Source: JAGXIT01 sp049293335
GTDB taxonomy: Bacteria > Patescibacteriota > Saccharimonadia > Saccharimonadales > UBA4665
Assembly (NCBI GenBank): GCA_049293335.1
Contig: JBATSO010000040.1
Coordinates: 1-64,000 of the forward strand
DNA length: 64,000 bases
Reading direction: 5' to 3'
The notes under the pieces: generated by a model
Seen by the model: the letters and a program-made list of their open reading frames with translations, nothing else
What the model was told of the DNA's origin: nothing
The model's database searches: none
Position numbers and translations under genes: made by a program
Shown here: in pieces, positions 32,561 through 41,000 of the stretch
Numbering within the stretch: the first letter of the stretch is position 1
Layout of the letters: every line of letters starts with the position of its first letter

Positions 32561-33529
32561 ATGGCAGAGCGTACGAAGGATAATACTCATACCGTAATTA
32601 TAATTGGCGCAGGGCCAGCGGCGTTGAGTGCGGCTATATATACCACGCGTGAAGATATAGAAACGCTTTTAATCGAAAAGGGTGTACCTGGCGGCTTGGC
32701 GGCGGTAACAGATTGGGTCGATAACTACCCTGGTTTTCCCGAAGGTGTGGCGGGCCTTGAACTGGCGGGCAACCTCCAAAAACAAGCCGAACGATTTGGC
32801 GCAGTCATAGATTTTGGTGAAGTGACAGCTCTGCACGACGAAGGTCAGTGGAAGCGCCTAGAAACCACCAGCGGCGACATGTATGCCAAAGTGGTCTTAA
32901 TTGCCACTGGCAGCGACTATAAAAAACTGGGCATACCTGGCGAGGCCGAATACTATGCCCGCGGCGTACACTACTGTGCCACCTGCGACGGCGCATTTTA
33001 CCGCGATAAGCGGCTGGTAGTAGTTGGCGGCGGTAACTCGGCCGTGCAAGAGGCTATGTTTTTAACCCGATTTTCCAGTCATCTTCATCTTATGGTGCGC
33101 AGCAAACTACGGGCGAGTGAAGTGCTGCAAAAAGAACTGCAAAAGTTTGTGGACGAAGGTAAAATTACCGTACACCTTGCCACGACCACCAACGAAATCA
33201 TCGGCGACGCCGAAGGCAAGGTTGTCCAAGTAAAAGGAACAGATACAACCAGTGGCAATGAAGTAAAAATCGACACCGATGGCGTGTTTGTTTTTGTAGG
33301 CCTCAAACCAAACAGCGAGTTTCTGGGTGGCCAGCTCGAAACAGACGAAATCGGCCTTATTAAGACCGACGAAAACCTAATGTCAAGCATGCCTGGGGTG
33401 TTTGTGGCGGGCGATATTCGCTCACACGCAACCATGCAAATTGCGAGCGCCGTTGGCGAAGGCGCCACCGCCGCGCTGAAAATTCGCGAATATCTCGAAG
33501 GCCACACCAACATACAGGAGGAAGTGTAA
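32561..33529 (+). CDS. trxB: Thioredoxin reductase
   Basis: NADPH-dependent flavoenzyme reducing thioredoxin or glutaredoxin-like proteins, 322 aa. FAD-binding IIGAGPAALSAAIY lies near residues 14-27, the redox pair is CATC in HYCATCDGAFY (about 142), the NADPH-binding VVGGGNSAVQEA follows, and the C-terminal FAD signature is GVFVAGDIR. AAGGAGGTG precedes the ATG. The next small gene overlaps its stop (TAATG). Confidence 0.96.
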   Translation: MAERTKDNTHTVIIIGAGPAALSAAIYTTREDIETLLIEKGVPGGLAAVTDWVDNYPGFPEGVAGLELAGNLQKQAERFGAVIDFGEVTALHDEGQWKRLETTSGDMYAKVVLIATGSDYKKLGIPGEAEYYARGVHYCATCDGAFYRDKRLVVVGGGNSAVQEAMFLTRFSSHLHLMVRSKLRASEVLQKELQKFVDEGKITVHLATTTNEIIGDAEGKVVQVKGTDTTSGNEVKIDTDGVFVFVGLKPNSEFLGGQLETDEIGLIKTDENLMSSMPGVFVAGDIRSHATMQIASAVGEGATAALKIREYLEGHTNIQEEV

Positions 33530-33747
33530 TGGAAACAGGTGAAGGAATGCCAGGTAATACACCTGAAGACCCTCGATCGGCTTTGTCCACAATAATCGGC
33601 GGCAATATCTTGAAAGTGCCAGAAACAGAACAAGGCCGTCCCATGCCAGGCTGCGTCGTGCCAGAGCAAACGCTACCAGCGCAAGAACCAAAAGATCCGT
33701 TTGTGCACAACTCTTATATCGGCCCTCAAACAGCCCATACAGATTAA
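33529..33747 (+). CDS. Small hypothetical protein, 72 aa
   Basis: Not recognised. Polar, rich in Pro, Glu, Thr and Gly, probably largely disordered, with one cysteine. Its ATG overlaps the trxB stop (TAATG) and AGGAGGA precedes it, so it is translated with thioredoxin reductase. A helper or substrate of that enzyme is possible but not shown. Confidence 0.55.
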   Translation: METGEGMPGNTPEDPRSALSTIIGGNILKVPETEQGRPMPGCVVPEQTLPAQEPKDPFVHNSYIGPQTAHTD

Positions 33748-33765
33748 TCTAAATCGTGCTAAAGC

Positions 33766-34293
33766 TTACTGGTCAATAGTCCACTTCATGCCCTGACGTG
33801 TCGGCGGGTTTCGCCGTGTAAAAGTTGCTTTATAAGGCTGCACGCCGACTCTCTCGCGAAGGGTATTTTTTAATGCTTCCCATGGCAATGTACTGCTTGG
33901 GATAATTAGCAGAGCGCCTTCTGTGTAAGAGCGAGCGATACGTTCGCTTGCCGCGGCAATATTTTGCGGCGGCGGCGTTGCAATACTAAAAAAGCTGATT
34001 CGTCCCAAAAATTGCACAGGCGTACTGCCGAAACGAGCTGCTTTTACCTGGCGTTCAAACTCTAAACGATTAACCACTCGTTCCTCGGTTTGTAGGCCCA
34101 TTGGTCTCACGCCTCCCAGCGCGCCAAGCAATAAATAAAGGCCATGTACATCGTTGCGCTCATCAATACGTAGCTGTAGGTCGATATTGCATACGGTAAC
34201 AGGCGCTGAAGGTTCAGTGGTTCGAAGGGCGGGTGGAACAAACTCGAGGCCCTCGAAAGGGTTAAGCCGTATTGTGCTGGGTTGAATACTCAT
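33766..34293 (-). CDS. Hypothetical protein, 175 aa
   Basis: Not recognised. Soluble, mixed fold, no motif seen. The open frame reaches 34329; ATG 34293 (MSIQPSTIRLNPFEGLEF) is preferred because the extension is short and lies over likely promoter sequence. It converges with the trxB unit (gap 18 nt) and is 33 nt from the membrane protein upstream, possibly in the same transcript. Confidence 0.6.
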   Translation of the reverse strand: MSIQPSTIRLNPFEGLEFVPPALRTTEPSAPVTVCNIDLQLRIDERNDVHGLYLLLGALGGVRPMGLQTEERVVNRLEFERQVKAARFGSTPVQFLGRISFFSIATPPPQNIAAASERIARSYTEGALLIIPSSTLPWEALKNTLRERVGVQPYKATFTRRNPPTRQGMKWTIDQ

Positions 34294-34362
34294 GCTAGCT
34301 ACTATGCGTGGCTTAGTTGGGATATGCAAGCACCAGCAGAATAGATTAGCGCAGTTTGGAAG

Positions 34363-34803
34363 TTAGTATACGTGCAGCACTAACAGGTAAAATAAACTGC
34401 TGGCAAGCATGAGCTCAATCCAGATCCCTCCAGGAAACTCGTAGCGTTGAATACGTTTATGCCAACGTTCATAGCGACTGTTTGCGTGAGTAAGGCTAAA
34501 AGATCTATGTTTCACAACATGAGCAACCCATACAAAATCGGGCAAAACGGCAATTTGACCACAAATATATATGGCGTAGTGATTATTCCACAAAGCCCAC
34601 ACGCCTAAACCTATCGCCGCAAAAAAGTCTACAATAAAAAACACTTTCCAAAACCAGGAGTTATCACGCGTGTGGTGCGGAATGCCGTAGTGGGGGAGCA
34701 TATCGAGTACAAAATGAGAAGCGAGTGCTAGGGGTATGCCGAGGGGCCAGGGCACAAATTTGCCAATAAGACCGCCAACAAGGGCATGATTGAACCCAGT
34801 CAT
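34363..34803 (-). CDS. Membrane protein, DUF457/YdjM-like metal-dependent hydrolase family (probable)
   Basis: 146 aa with about four membrane segments. The N-terminal NHALVGGLIG and the ALASHFVLDMLPHYG run (His and Asp in segment 2, then PH) match the metal-binding pattern of the inner-membrane YdjM/DUF457 proteins. Biochemical role unknown. Confidence 0.6.
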   Translation of the reverse strand: MTGFNHALVGGLIGKFVPWPLGIPLALASHFVLDMLPHYGIPHHTRDNSWFWKVFFIVDFFAAIGLGVWALWNNHYAIYICGQIAVLPDFVWVAHVVKHRSFSLTHANSRYERWHKRIQRYEFPGGIWIELMLASSLFYLLVLHVY

Positions 34804-34842
34804 GGTTTCAATATAGCATATCGTGAATGACCCCTCTGCAAA

Positions 34843-35565
34843 CTATAAATCGGCATACCCGCTGTAATAGTCGTACATAAGGCGAGCGCGGGGTACGCCC
34901 GCTGCCTCCAGCTCTGCGCCAAGAGTTTCAACAAAAACTTGGCTACCCGAAAGGTACACAAGGCTGTCTTTGCTGAGCATTGGCAGTATAACCTCAGTAG
35001 TTGCATGCAGGGGATAGTGAATATCAATACGACGTAAATGCGGGATTTTGCCTGGGATGAGGCTTTCTAGCCTGTCGTCTTCACCTCGTCTTACCCACAC
35101 CAACACAATTTCCCCATGCGAAGAGTGTGATAGGTCCGACCTCTCACGTACATGTGCGAGGTCAGACCTCGCACATCTCTCGCGCTCGTGGAGTATCGAG
35201 AGATAGCTGGCGAGGGCAATGCCCTGGGCGACAAATACGAGGGGCGTTTGGGAGGAGCGCGGTAGCACGGCATCGCCCATGGGTTCATCTATGTGCATTG
35301 CGTCTCCAACCGTCAAAGTACTTAGCAGTGTTTTAAAAGCGCTGAGTGGTGGTTCGAGGCGGGCTAAAAACCGAATTTCGTTTTCGCTGGGGTGTGAGGT
35401 GAGGGTAAATGTACGATATTGTTTGCCCCGAGGGTCGGCAATGGCGAACGGAAAACTAAAGCGAGCGTACTGGCCCGCAATGTAGTGCACTGGCTGTTCG
35501 GGTGCAAAAGTAAACTCCCAGACGCCTTTGGCTTTCTCGGCTTTGGCTAAGAAACGCAGCTTCAT
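34843..35565 (-). CDS. FAD/NAD(P)-binding ferredoxin reductase-like oxidoreductase
   Basis: 240 aa, ferredoxin-NADP reductase fold. The FAD site RTFTLTSHP (R-x-F/Y-T/S pattern) lies near residue 51. The NAD(P) domain starts at PLVFVAQGIALA (about 107) and the C-terminal VYLSGSQVFVETL is typical. It lacks an iron-sulfur domain. Residues about 127-148 (ERCARSDLAHVRERSDLSH) are encoded by two inserted palindromes at 35127-35176 and lengthen a surface loop. Its start overlaps the GDPD stop (ATGA). Confidence 0.85.
   Translation of the reverse strand: MKLRFLAKAEKAKGVWEFTFAPEQPVHYIAGQYARFSFPFAIADPRGKQYRTFTLTSHPSENEIRFLARLEPPLSAFKTLLSTLTVGDAMHIDEPMGDAVLPRSSQTPLVFVAQGIALASYLSILHERERCARSDLAHVRERSDLSHSSHGEIVLVWVRRGEDDRLESLIPGKIPHLRRIDIHYPLHATTEVILPMLSKDSLVYLSGSQVFVETLGAELEAAGVPRARLMYDYYSGYADL
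35127..35176. repeat. Twin palindromes inside the oxidoreductase gene
   Basis: 35152-35176 is a 25-bp perfect dyad with a single central base (TGTGCGAGGTC-A-GACCTCGCACA plus one more pair). 35127-35147 is a related dyad GTGA-T-AGGTC-C-GACCT-C-TCAC. They share the core AGGTC-N-GACCT and keep the reading frame open. Confidence 0.85.
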
Positions 35566-36233
35566 GGCTTTTTGTTAAATAAGTCTGGTCGATCGGTCAC
35601 CAAACCATACAAATAGGGCTGCCAGCATTTGGCTTTTTTGGGGTTATTTACCGTGTAAGCAATGCATTCAAAGCCATTCGTTTTCATAGACTTTAAAAAC
35701 CCCCACCACAGCCACCGCTGATTCATGCTTATGCGGCGCGTGCGGAGCTGGCGGGCGCGGTGAGCGGCCCGTACGCCCGACCAGCGTTCGAGTACAACCA
35801 ATTGCAGTTTGGGGAATTCTTGCTGCATAGCCCGCAAAATACCAAAATCAAACGAAGCAACCGAAAATTCTGTTAGGCGCCACCCTCGGCTTAGACGGTC
35901 TTGAATAATGGCTACAATAGGTTTAATTGGCACGCCAGGCTTGACTTCGATCATAAGGGGACAACGGTGTTTTACGGCGCGGATGGCAAAGTCTAGTGCT
36001 GCTAAATCTTGTTTATGACGCAAAAGTTCTGCGTACGTGGTGTGCGCAATTGAGACCTCTCGGCCCGAGGGGTCAACCACACAGGCGTCGTGATGCAGTA
36101 CGGCCACACCATCTTTGGTAACGCGTACATCTATTTCAATACAGTCGGCACCGTGTGCAATGGCTTTTTCTAGACTAGCTAAAGTATTTTCGGGGCTTAG
36201 GCCTCTTGCGCCGCGGTGGCCAATAATTTTCAT
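35562..36233 (-). CDS. Glycerophosphodiester phosphodiesterase family protein
   Basis: TIM-barrel phosphodiesterase releasing glycerol 3-phosphate from glycerophosphodiesters, 223 aa. N-terminal IIGHRGARGLSPENTLASL supplies HR and ENT, then CIEIDVRVTKDGVAVLHHD gives the E-x-D metal ligands and the second His; IEVKPG follows. No signal peptide, so cytoplasmic. Start 36233 is chosen because TACACT (minus strand, 36240-36245) lies 6 nt upstream; five more in-frame codons exist. Coupled to the oxidoreductase by ATGA. Confidence 0.92.
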   Translation of the reverse strand: MKIIGHRGARGLSPENTLASLEKAIAHGADCIEIDVRVTKDGVAVLHHDACVVDPSGREVSIAHTTYAELLRHKQDLAALDFAIRAVKHRCPLMIEVKPGVPIKPIVAIIQDRLSRGWRLTEFSVASFDFGILRAMQQEFPKLQLVVLERWSGVRAAHRARQLRTRRISMNQRWLWWGFLKSMKTNGFECIAYTVNNPKKAKCWQPYLYGLVTDRPDLFNKKP

Positions 36234-36346
36234 AGTCTTAGTGTACAATAGAATAAAGGTTCGAGGTGAAAAGTTAGGGGCGCTAACCAGGTGTATAAGC
36301 TCTTAGCTACAACTTACAGCCTACAACCACAACCAAAGGAGGAACA

Positions 36347-36877
36347 ATGGCAGATTTTAATGTAGTTTTAGAAACAGGCGATTACCAAAATGGCACCGTT
36401 AACACCGTGGTCGAAATACCACAAGGTAGCTTTCTAAAAATCGAATGGGACCGCAAACGAGCTGCTTTTATGCTGGACCGTGTTGAACCCAGCATTTACG
36501 CCAAGCCTGTTAACTACGGTTTTATTCCACAAACGCTCGATGAAGATGGCGACGAACTCGACACCCTGGTGGTTTGCGCAGAACCTATTCCAACAGGCGT
36601 GTGGCTACAGGCAAAAGTAATTGGCGTACTAAACTTTACCGACGACGGCGAGGCCGATCATAAGATTGTGGTGGTACCGGCAGACGACCGCAACACGGGC
36701 GACAGTATTAACTCGCTCGATGACCTTGGTGCGCGCTGGAAGCAAATGATTGCCGAACACTTTAGTCATTATAAAGACCTCAAAAAGCCTGGAACGACTG
36801 TAGTCGAAGGCTGGGGTAACGCCGATGACGCCAAGGTAATCATCGCCGAATCTATAAAACGCTACCAAGAACAGTAA
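36347..36877 (+). CDS. ppa: Inorganic pyrophosphatase (type I)
   Basis: Soluble Mg-dependent enzyme hydrolysing pyrophosphate and pulling biosynthetic reactions forward. 176 aa, standard bacterial length. Visible are VVEIPQGSFLKIEWD, YGFIPQT, DEDGDELDTLVV (metal-binding Asps) and the C-terminal HYKDLKKPGTTVVEGW. AAGGAGG precedes the ATG. The Nudix gene follows 23 nt on. Confidence 0.96.
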   Translation: MADFNVVLETGDYQNGTVNTVVEIPQGSFLKIEWDRKRAAFMLDRVEPSIYAKPVNYGFIPQTLDEDGDELDTLVVCAEPIPTGVWLQAKVIGVLNFTDDGEADHKIVVVPADDRNTGDSINSLDDLGARWKQMIAEHFSHYKDLKKPGTTVVEGWGNADDAKVIIAESIKRYQEQ

Positions 36878-36900
36878 CAACTTAAAAAAACCTGGAGAAT

Positions 36901-37503
36901 TTGTACTTGCAGAAAATAATTCCGTTTAACGCCGTTACTATTCCGCCCCATGCTGAACGCGTGTTTAAGGGTCAGATTTTTGACGTGTACCAGTGGCCAC
37001 AAGAACTATACGATGGCACACACGCCACCTTCGAAATGCTACGACGGCCCGATACAACAACCGTTATGTGCTTGGTTGGCGACCAAATGATTGTACTCGA
37101 TGAAGAGCAGCCAAACGCCGGTGCTCGCCAAAGCTTTCCAGGTGGGCGTATCGAACCTACTGACGAAAGCGTAATTTCATCGGCACAGCGCGAGGTTTTA
37201 GAAGAAACAGGTTACCTATTTGAACATTGGCGGCTGCTTAAAGTATGGCAGCCTGCTAGCAAAGTTGAGTGGTTTGTATACCTTATAGTGGCGTGGGGAG
37301 AACAGGGCAAACAACAAACGGCCCATGATCCAGGTGAAAAGATCCATCTTACCTTTAAAGATCTTACCGAATTAAAACAGCTCGCCACTGACCCACAGTC
37401 TTACTTGCATGAAGCGCATGAACTTTTAGAGAACATTGCACATTTTGAGGAACTCAAGACAGCACCAGAGTTTGTGGGCAAAACATACACCGTTGTCCAA
37501 TAA
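36901..37503 (+). CDS. Nudix hydrolase
   Basis: 200 aa, cytoplasmic, with an intact Nudix box GGRIEPTDESVISSAQREVLEETGY (given in part: GGRIE...REVLEETGY, about residues 81-105). The overall plan resembles ADP-ribose/NDP-sugar pyrophosphatases; substrate not certain. The start is TTG at 36901 after TGGAG. It follows ppa, which could remove pyrophosphate produced nearby. Confidence 0.88.
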   Translation: MYLQKIIPFNAVTIPPHAERVFKGQIFDVYQWPQELYDGTHATFEMLRRPDTTTVMCLVGDQMIVLDEEQPNAGARQSFPGGRIEPTDESVISSAQREVLEETGYLFEHWRLLKVWQPASKVEWFVYLIVAWGEQGKQQTAHDPGEKIHLTFKDLTELKQLATDPQSYLHEAHELLENIAHFEELKTAPEFVGKTYTVVQ

Positions 37504-37602
37504 TTCACCATGACTACCGCTAACCACTTGTGCTTCATGGAAGCTTTACCTACAATAGAAGCGTAAGCAATATAACTTTGTTAACGCATAAAGGTGGAGC
37601 AC

Positions 37603-38619
37603 ATGAAGACAAAGGTAGCAATTAATGGGTTCGGACGAATTGGGCGCAACGCCTTTAAAATTGCTCATGCACGCAATGACATCGAGGTAGTTGCTGTCAA
37701 CGACCTAACCGACACCAAAACACTGGCGTATCTTTTAAAGCATGACACCAACTACGGCGCTTACGACCGTGAGGTCAGCTACGATGACACGAATATCATT
37801 GTGGATGGTCAGAAAATACGAGTGTGTGCCGAAAAAGATCCTTCACTTTTGCCGTGGGGCGACATGGGCGTCGATGTTGTTATAGAAAGCACGGGTCGTT
37901 TTACCGACAAAGAGGGCGCCAGCGGGCACCTAAAGGCGGGCGCAAAACGCGTTGTTATATCTGGCCCAACTAAGAGCGAAGGCGTTGACACCATTGTGCT
38001 TGGGGCTAACGACGAAACGCTAGAAGGTGCCACTGAAATCATTAGCAATGCTAGTTGTACAACTAACTCACTTGGCGCAGTTATGAACGTATTAGAGAGT
38101 GAGTTTGGTATCGAAAAATCAATGCTCACCACTGTGCACAGTTATACAGCCAGTCAAATGGTCCAAGACGCGCCTGCGAAAGACCTACGCGAGGGTCGCA
38201 ACGCGGCCGAAAACATTGTGCCTACTACTACAGGTGCGGCCATAGCCGTTACACTTACACTACCGCAATTAAAAGATAAATTTGATGGTCTTAGTATTCG
38301 CGTACCCACACCTGTGGTGAGTCTCAGTGATGTTACGGCGCTACTAAAGCGAAACGTGACAGTCGAGGAGCTAAACGAAGCTTTTAAAAAGGCCTCGAAA
38401 GAACCGTATTACCATGGAATTTTAGGTGTCAGCGAGGAACCGCTCGTTAGTTCGGACTACATCGGTAACAGCCATAGTGGCGTGGTTGACCTTTTGCTGA
38501 CCAAGGTCGTTGGCGGCAACTTGGTAAAAGTAATGGTTTGGTATGACAACGAATGGGGTTACAGCAACCGCCTGGTCGAAGTCGTGGCCGACACGGGAAG
38601 ATTGTTGCACAAGGCTTAG
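37603..38619 (+). CDS. Glyceraldehyde-3-phosphate dehydrogenase
   Basis: Glycolytic NAD-dependent dehydrogenase, 338 aa. NAD-binding INGFGRIGRNAF is near the N-terminus; the catalytic cysteine is in SNASCTTNSLG (about residue 152); the C-terminus has WYDNEWGYSNRLVE. ATG 37603 follows AAGGTGGAG. It heads a long plus-strand run of carbon metabolism genes; rpiB-like genes follow directly. Confidence 0.97.
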   Translation: MKTKVAINGFGRIGRNAFKIAHARNDIEVVAVNDLTDTKTLAYLLKHDTNYGAYDREVSYDDTNIIVDGQKIRVCAEKDPSLLPWGDMGVDVVIESTGRFTDKEGASGHLKAGAKRVVISGPTKSEGVDTIVLGANDETLEGATEIISNASCTTNSLGAVMNVLESEFGIEKSMLTTVHSYTASQMVQDAPAKDLREGRNAAENIVPTTTGAAIAVTLTLPQLKDKFDGLSIRVPTPVVSLSDVTALLKRNVTVEELNEAFKKASKEPYYHGILGVSEEPLVSSDYIGNSHSGVVDLLLTKVVGGNLVKVMVWYDNEWGYSNRLVEVVADTGRLLHKA

Positions 38620-38625
38620 GAACAT

Positions 38626-39075
38626 ATGAAAATATTTATTGGCGCTGACCACGATGGTTTTGACCTTAAAGCAACGTTATGCGACTACCTTTCTCGCGGT
38701 GGTTACGAAGTGGTCGACATGGGCGACGAACAAAAGCATCCCGACGACGACTTTCCGCAGTTTGCTGCCCGCGTTGTTGGTGCAATGACGGACGATCCTT
38801 CTACCGATGTTCGCGGTATTCTGCTGGCGGGCAGCGGGCAGGGAATGTCGATGGCAGCGAATAGGTTTAAAGGTGTACGAGCGTGTATAGGCTGGAGTCA
38901 AGACACCGTGCGGGCTGCCCGCAACGACTGCGATAGTAATATTTTGTGCTTGCCCGTGCACGGCATGGAATTTGAGGCGCAGGTTGGGGTTATTCACACC
39001 TGGCTAATGACACCGTTTGCAGGTGCACCGCGCTACAAACGGCGCATAGAGCAAATGGACCAGCTAGGCAATTAA
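38626..39075 (+). CDS. RpiB/LacAB-family sugar-phosphate isomerase, paralogue 1
   Basis: 149 aa of the ribose-5-phosphate isomerase B family. The N-terminal GADHDGFDLK and the phosphate-binding GSGQGMSMAANRFKGVRA loop are present. The catalytic residue position, Cys in E. coli RpiB and Glu in the actinobacterial enzyme (GNGE), is here Met, so isomerase activity is doubtful or the chemistry differs. It starts 6 nt after the gapdh stop and is followed by a second paralogue. Confidence 0.82.
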   Translation: MKIFIGADHDGFDLKATLCDYLSRGGYEVVDMGDEQKHPDDDFPQFAARVVGAMTDDPSTDVRGILLAGSGQGMSMAANRFKGVRACIGWSQDTVRAARNDCDSNILCLPVHGMEFEAQVGVIHTWLMTPFAGAPRYKRRIEQMDQLGN

Positions 39076-39103
39076 GGAAACTAAGTCTAAGGAGGAACAC
39101 CGC

Positions 39104-39595
39104 TTGAAAATTGCAATAACCACCGATCACGCGGGCTATGAGGCACTGAAAGAACTAAGGCTTTTTCTGGAAAGCATGGGCCACGAATGTGTTGAGTATG
39201 GCCCAACCAGCTTTAACGAAGACGATGATTATCCCGACTTTATGTTTCCTGCTGCTCGCGCGGTGGCCAGTGGCGAGTGTGAAAGAGGTGTGATTATGGG
39301 TGGAAGTGGCCAAGGTGAAGCCATTGCCGCTAACCGTGTACCAGGGGTACGCTGTGCGCTGTTTTATGGCCCAGTGGTCGCCAAAGTAGCGGTTGACGCC
39401 GAGGGAACTATCAGCGATGATCCTTATGAAATTATTACATTATCGCGCACTCATAACGATGCCAATGTGCTGAGTCTTTCGGGGCGCTTCCTTTCTATGG
39501 ATGAAATGAAAACGGCGCTAAAACTTTGGTTTGAAACTCCGTTTAGCGGCGCCGAGCGCCACCAACGTCGTATTAACAAGCTTGATGAGGTGTAA
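39104..39595 (+). CDS. Ribose-5-phosphate isomerase B family, paralogue 2
   Basis: 163 aa. TTDHAGYEALK and GGSGQGEAIAANRVPGVRCAL match the family, and a Glu sits where the actinobacterial enzyme has its catalytic Glu, so this copy is the likelier active ribose/ribulose-5-phosphate isomerase. The start is TTG with GGAGG about 9 nt upstream. Only 6 nt separate it from rpe. Confidence 0.88.
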   Translation: MKIAITTDHAGYEALKELRLFLESMGHECVEYGPTSFNEDDDYPDFMFPAARAVASGECERGVIMGGSGQGEAIAANRVPGVRCALFYGPVVAKVAVDAEGTISDDPYEIITLSRTHNDANVLSLSGRFLSMDEMKTALKLWFETPFSGAERHQRRINKLDEV

Positions 39596-39601
39596 ACAGC
39601 A

Positions 39602-40234
39602 ATGAGTGTTTCAATTTGCCCAACCATTACCACCGACGACCTAGAGGTGTATCGCCGACAAATTCAACAAACGGCACAATATGCCCACCGAGTACACATA
39701 GACCTGGCAGACGGCATTTTTACCCGCAAATTAACGGCTGTTGAAGATGTGTGGTGGCCAGCGGGCATGCGAGCCGATTTGCATGTAATGTTTAAACAAC
39801 CGTTTCAACACATTGCCGCCATGAAGGCGCTTGGTCCGCAGCTTGTCATTGTTCATGCCGAAGCAGAGGGCGATTTTATGGCATTTGCCCACGAAATGCA
39901 TCGCCACGGTATTGAGGCAGGCGTTGCGCTGCTACGGGAAACTCCTGTTGAGGCGATTATTCCTGCTCTAGATGTTATTGACCACGTACTTATTTTTGCA
40001 GGCACACTCGGCTACAACACAGGCAAACAGCCTGTTAACATGGATGTGCTTGCCAAGGCCGCACAGCTACGTGCTCTAAAACCAACAGTCGAAATTGGCT
40101 GGGATGGTGGCGCAAACGACGAAAATGCCTTGCAGCTCAAAAACGGGGGAATTGATGTGATTAATTGCGGCGGGTACTTGCATGGTAATAATCCAGCCGC
40201 TGCCTATCGTAAAATCTACGAAATCGTAAACTAA
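39602..40234 (+). CDS. rpe: Ribulose-phosphate 3-epimerase-like protein
   Basis: TIM-barrel epimerase interconverting ribulose 5-phosphate and xylulose 5-phosphate, 210 aa. Landmarks are SICPTI, RVHIDLADGIF (metal His and Asp), DLHVMFKQP, then EIGWDGGAN and the phosphate-binding NCGGYLHG. The usual MDG is ADG here. It lies in the pentose phosphate run between rpiB-like and transketolase genes. Confidence 0.9.
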   Translation: MSVSICPTITTDDLEVYRRQIQQTAQYAHRVHIDLADGIFTRKLTAVEDVWWPAGMRADLHVMFKQPFQHIAAMKALGPQLVIVHAEAEGDFMAFAHEMHRHGIEAGVALLRETPVEAIIPALDVIDHVLIFAGTLGYNTGKQPVNMDVLAKAAQLRALKPTVEIGWDGGANDENALQLKNGGIDVINCGGYLHGNNPAAAYRKIYEIVN

Positions 40235-40281
40235 CCCTCACATTCCCTAACCTCATATCAACAGCGTTACCCTCATTTTAT

Positions 40282-40317
40282 AAGACACTTTTTGTCCGAT
40301 CGGACAAAAAGTGTCTT
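40282..40317. terminator. 36-bp perfect palindrome, likely bidirectional terminator
   Basis: AAGACACTTTTTGTCCGA and its exact complement meet without a spacer. It lies between the ends of the convergent rpe and nadD-like genes, where a two-way terminator is expected, although the T-run is inside the stem. Confidence 0.7.
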
Positions 40318-40335
40318 GCGGCTAGGAGGAAATGT

Positions 40336-40932
40336 TTAGGGTTTAAACAAATGATGGAGTTCTAAGTAGGTGGCAACTTCGGGCGAAACAAGGTGTGTAT
40401 ATGGACGAGACTGTGTTAATGCTTCACGTACCTGGGTTGAAGAAATGTGACAGAGCGGTGCGGGGAGTGGCCTAAGAAACCGTACATGCTTAGACGGCGA
40501 AGGAACTTTGGCGGCACGCTCAATTAACAGAACAGGTAGATGCTCTGCCAGGTAGTCCCCGTTGTACCACTGGCGAATCGTAGCGTAACTATCGGTGCCA
40601 AACACAAACCAAAATTTGATAGTCGGGTGCCGAGCAATAAAAGCTTTATATGTATCGTAGGTTTCGGTTGGCACGGTTCGCAGTAGTTCGTCTTGGATAA
40701 GGCGTAGCGGCCGTGTATGAGAGGCAAATGTATCACACACAATTTTAAGTAGGGCCAGCCGATCGGCATGTGGCAGACTCATGGTTTTATCGGTACGGTC
40801 ACCTGAGGGTACTAACCAAACTTCATCGTAGCCATTGAGCTGCATGCATTGGTGCAGAATTGCTTCGTGTGCCAGCGTAGGCGGGCAAAAGCCACCTCCA
40901 AAAACTATGATATTTTTTGATTGCGTGGGCAT
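40336..40932 (-). CDS. Nicotinate-nucleotide adenylyltransferase-like nucleotidyltransferase
   Basis: 198 aa. The HxGH-type site is GGGFCPPTLAHE (about residues 12-23, His at TLAHE), the Asp/Trp region FVFGTDSYATIRQWYNGDYL matches NadD, and ISSTQVREAL is the family's C-terminal ISST motif. It probably adenylates nicotinate mononucleotide in NAD synthesis, although other nucleotidyltransferases share the fold. A minus-strand single gene inside the carbon cluster. Confidence 0.82.
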   Translation of the reverse strand: MPTQSKNIIVFGGGFCPPTLAHEAILHQCMQLNGYDEVWLVPSGDRTDKTMSLPHADRLALLKIVCDTFASHTRPLRLIQDELLRTVPTETYDTYKAFIARHPTIKFWFVFGTDSYATIRQWYNGDYLAEHLPVLLIERAAKVPSPSKHVRFLRPLPAPLCHISSTQVREALTQSRPYTHLVSPEVATYLELHHLFKP

Positions 40933-41000
40933 AGGTACTAGTATTGCACACTGGTCATACTTACAGAGCTAGTTGAATATGTGTATAATACATAAGCACA

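Noticed and set aside
40282..40317. The 36-bp palindrome as a copy of P1 of the structured element
   Set aside because: It shares CTTTTTGTCC with copy A's P1 but lacks the conserved linker and the other stems; its place between convergent genes fits a terminator.
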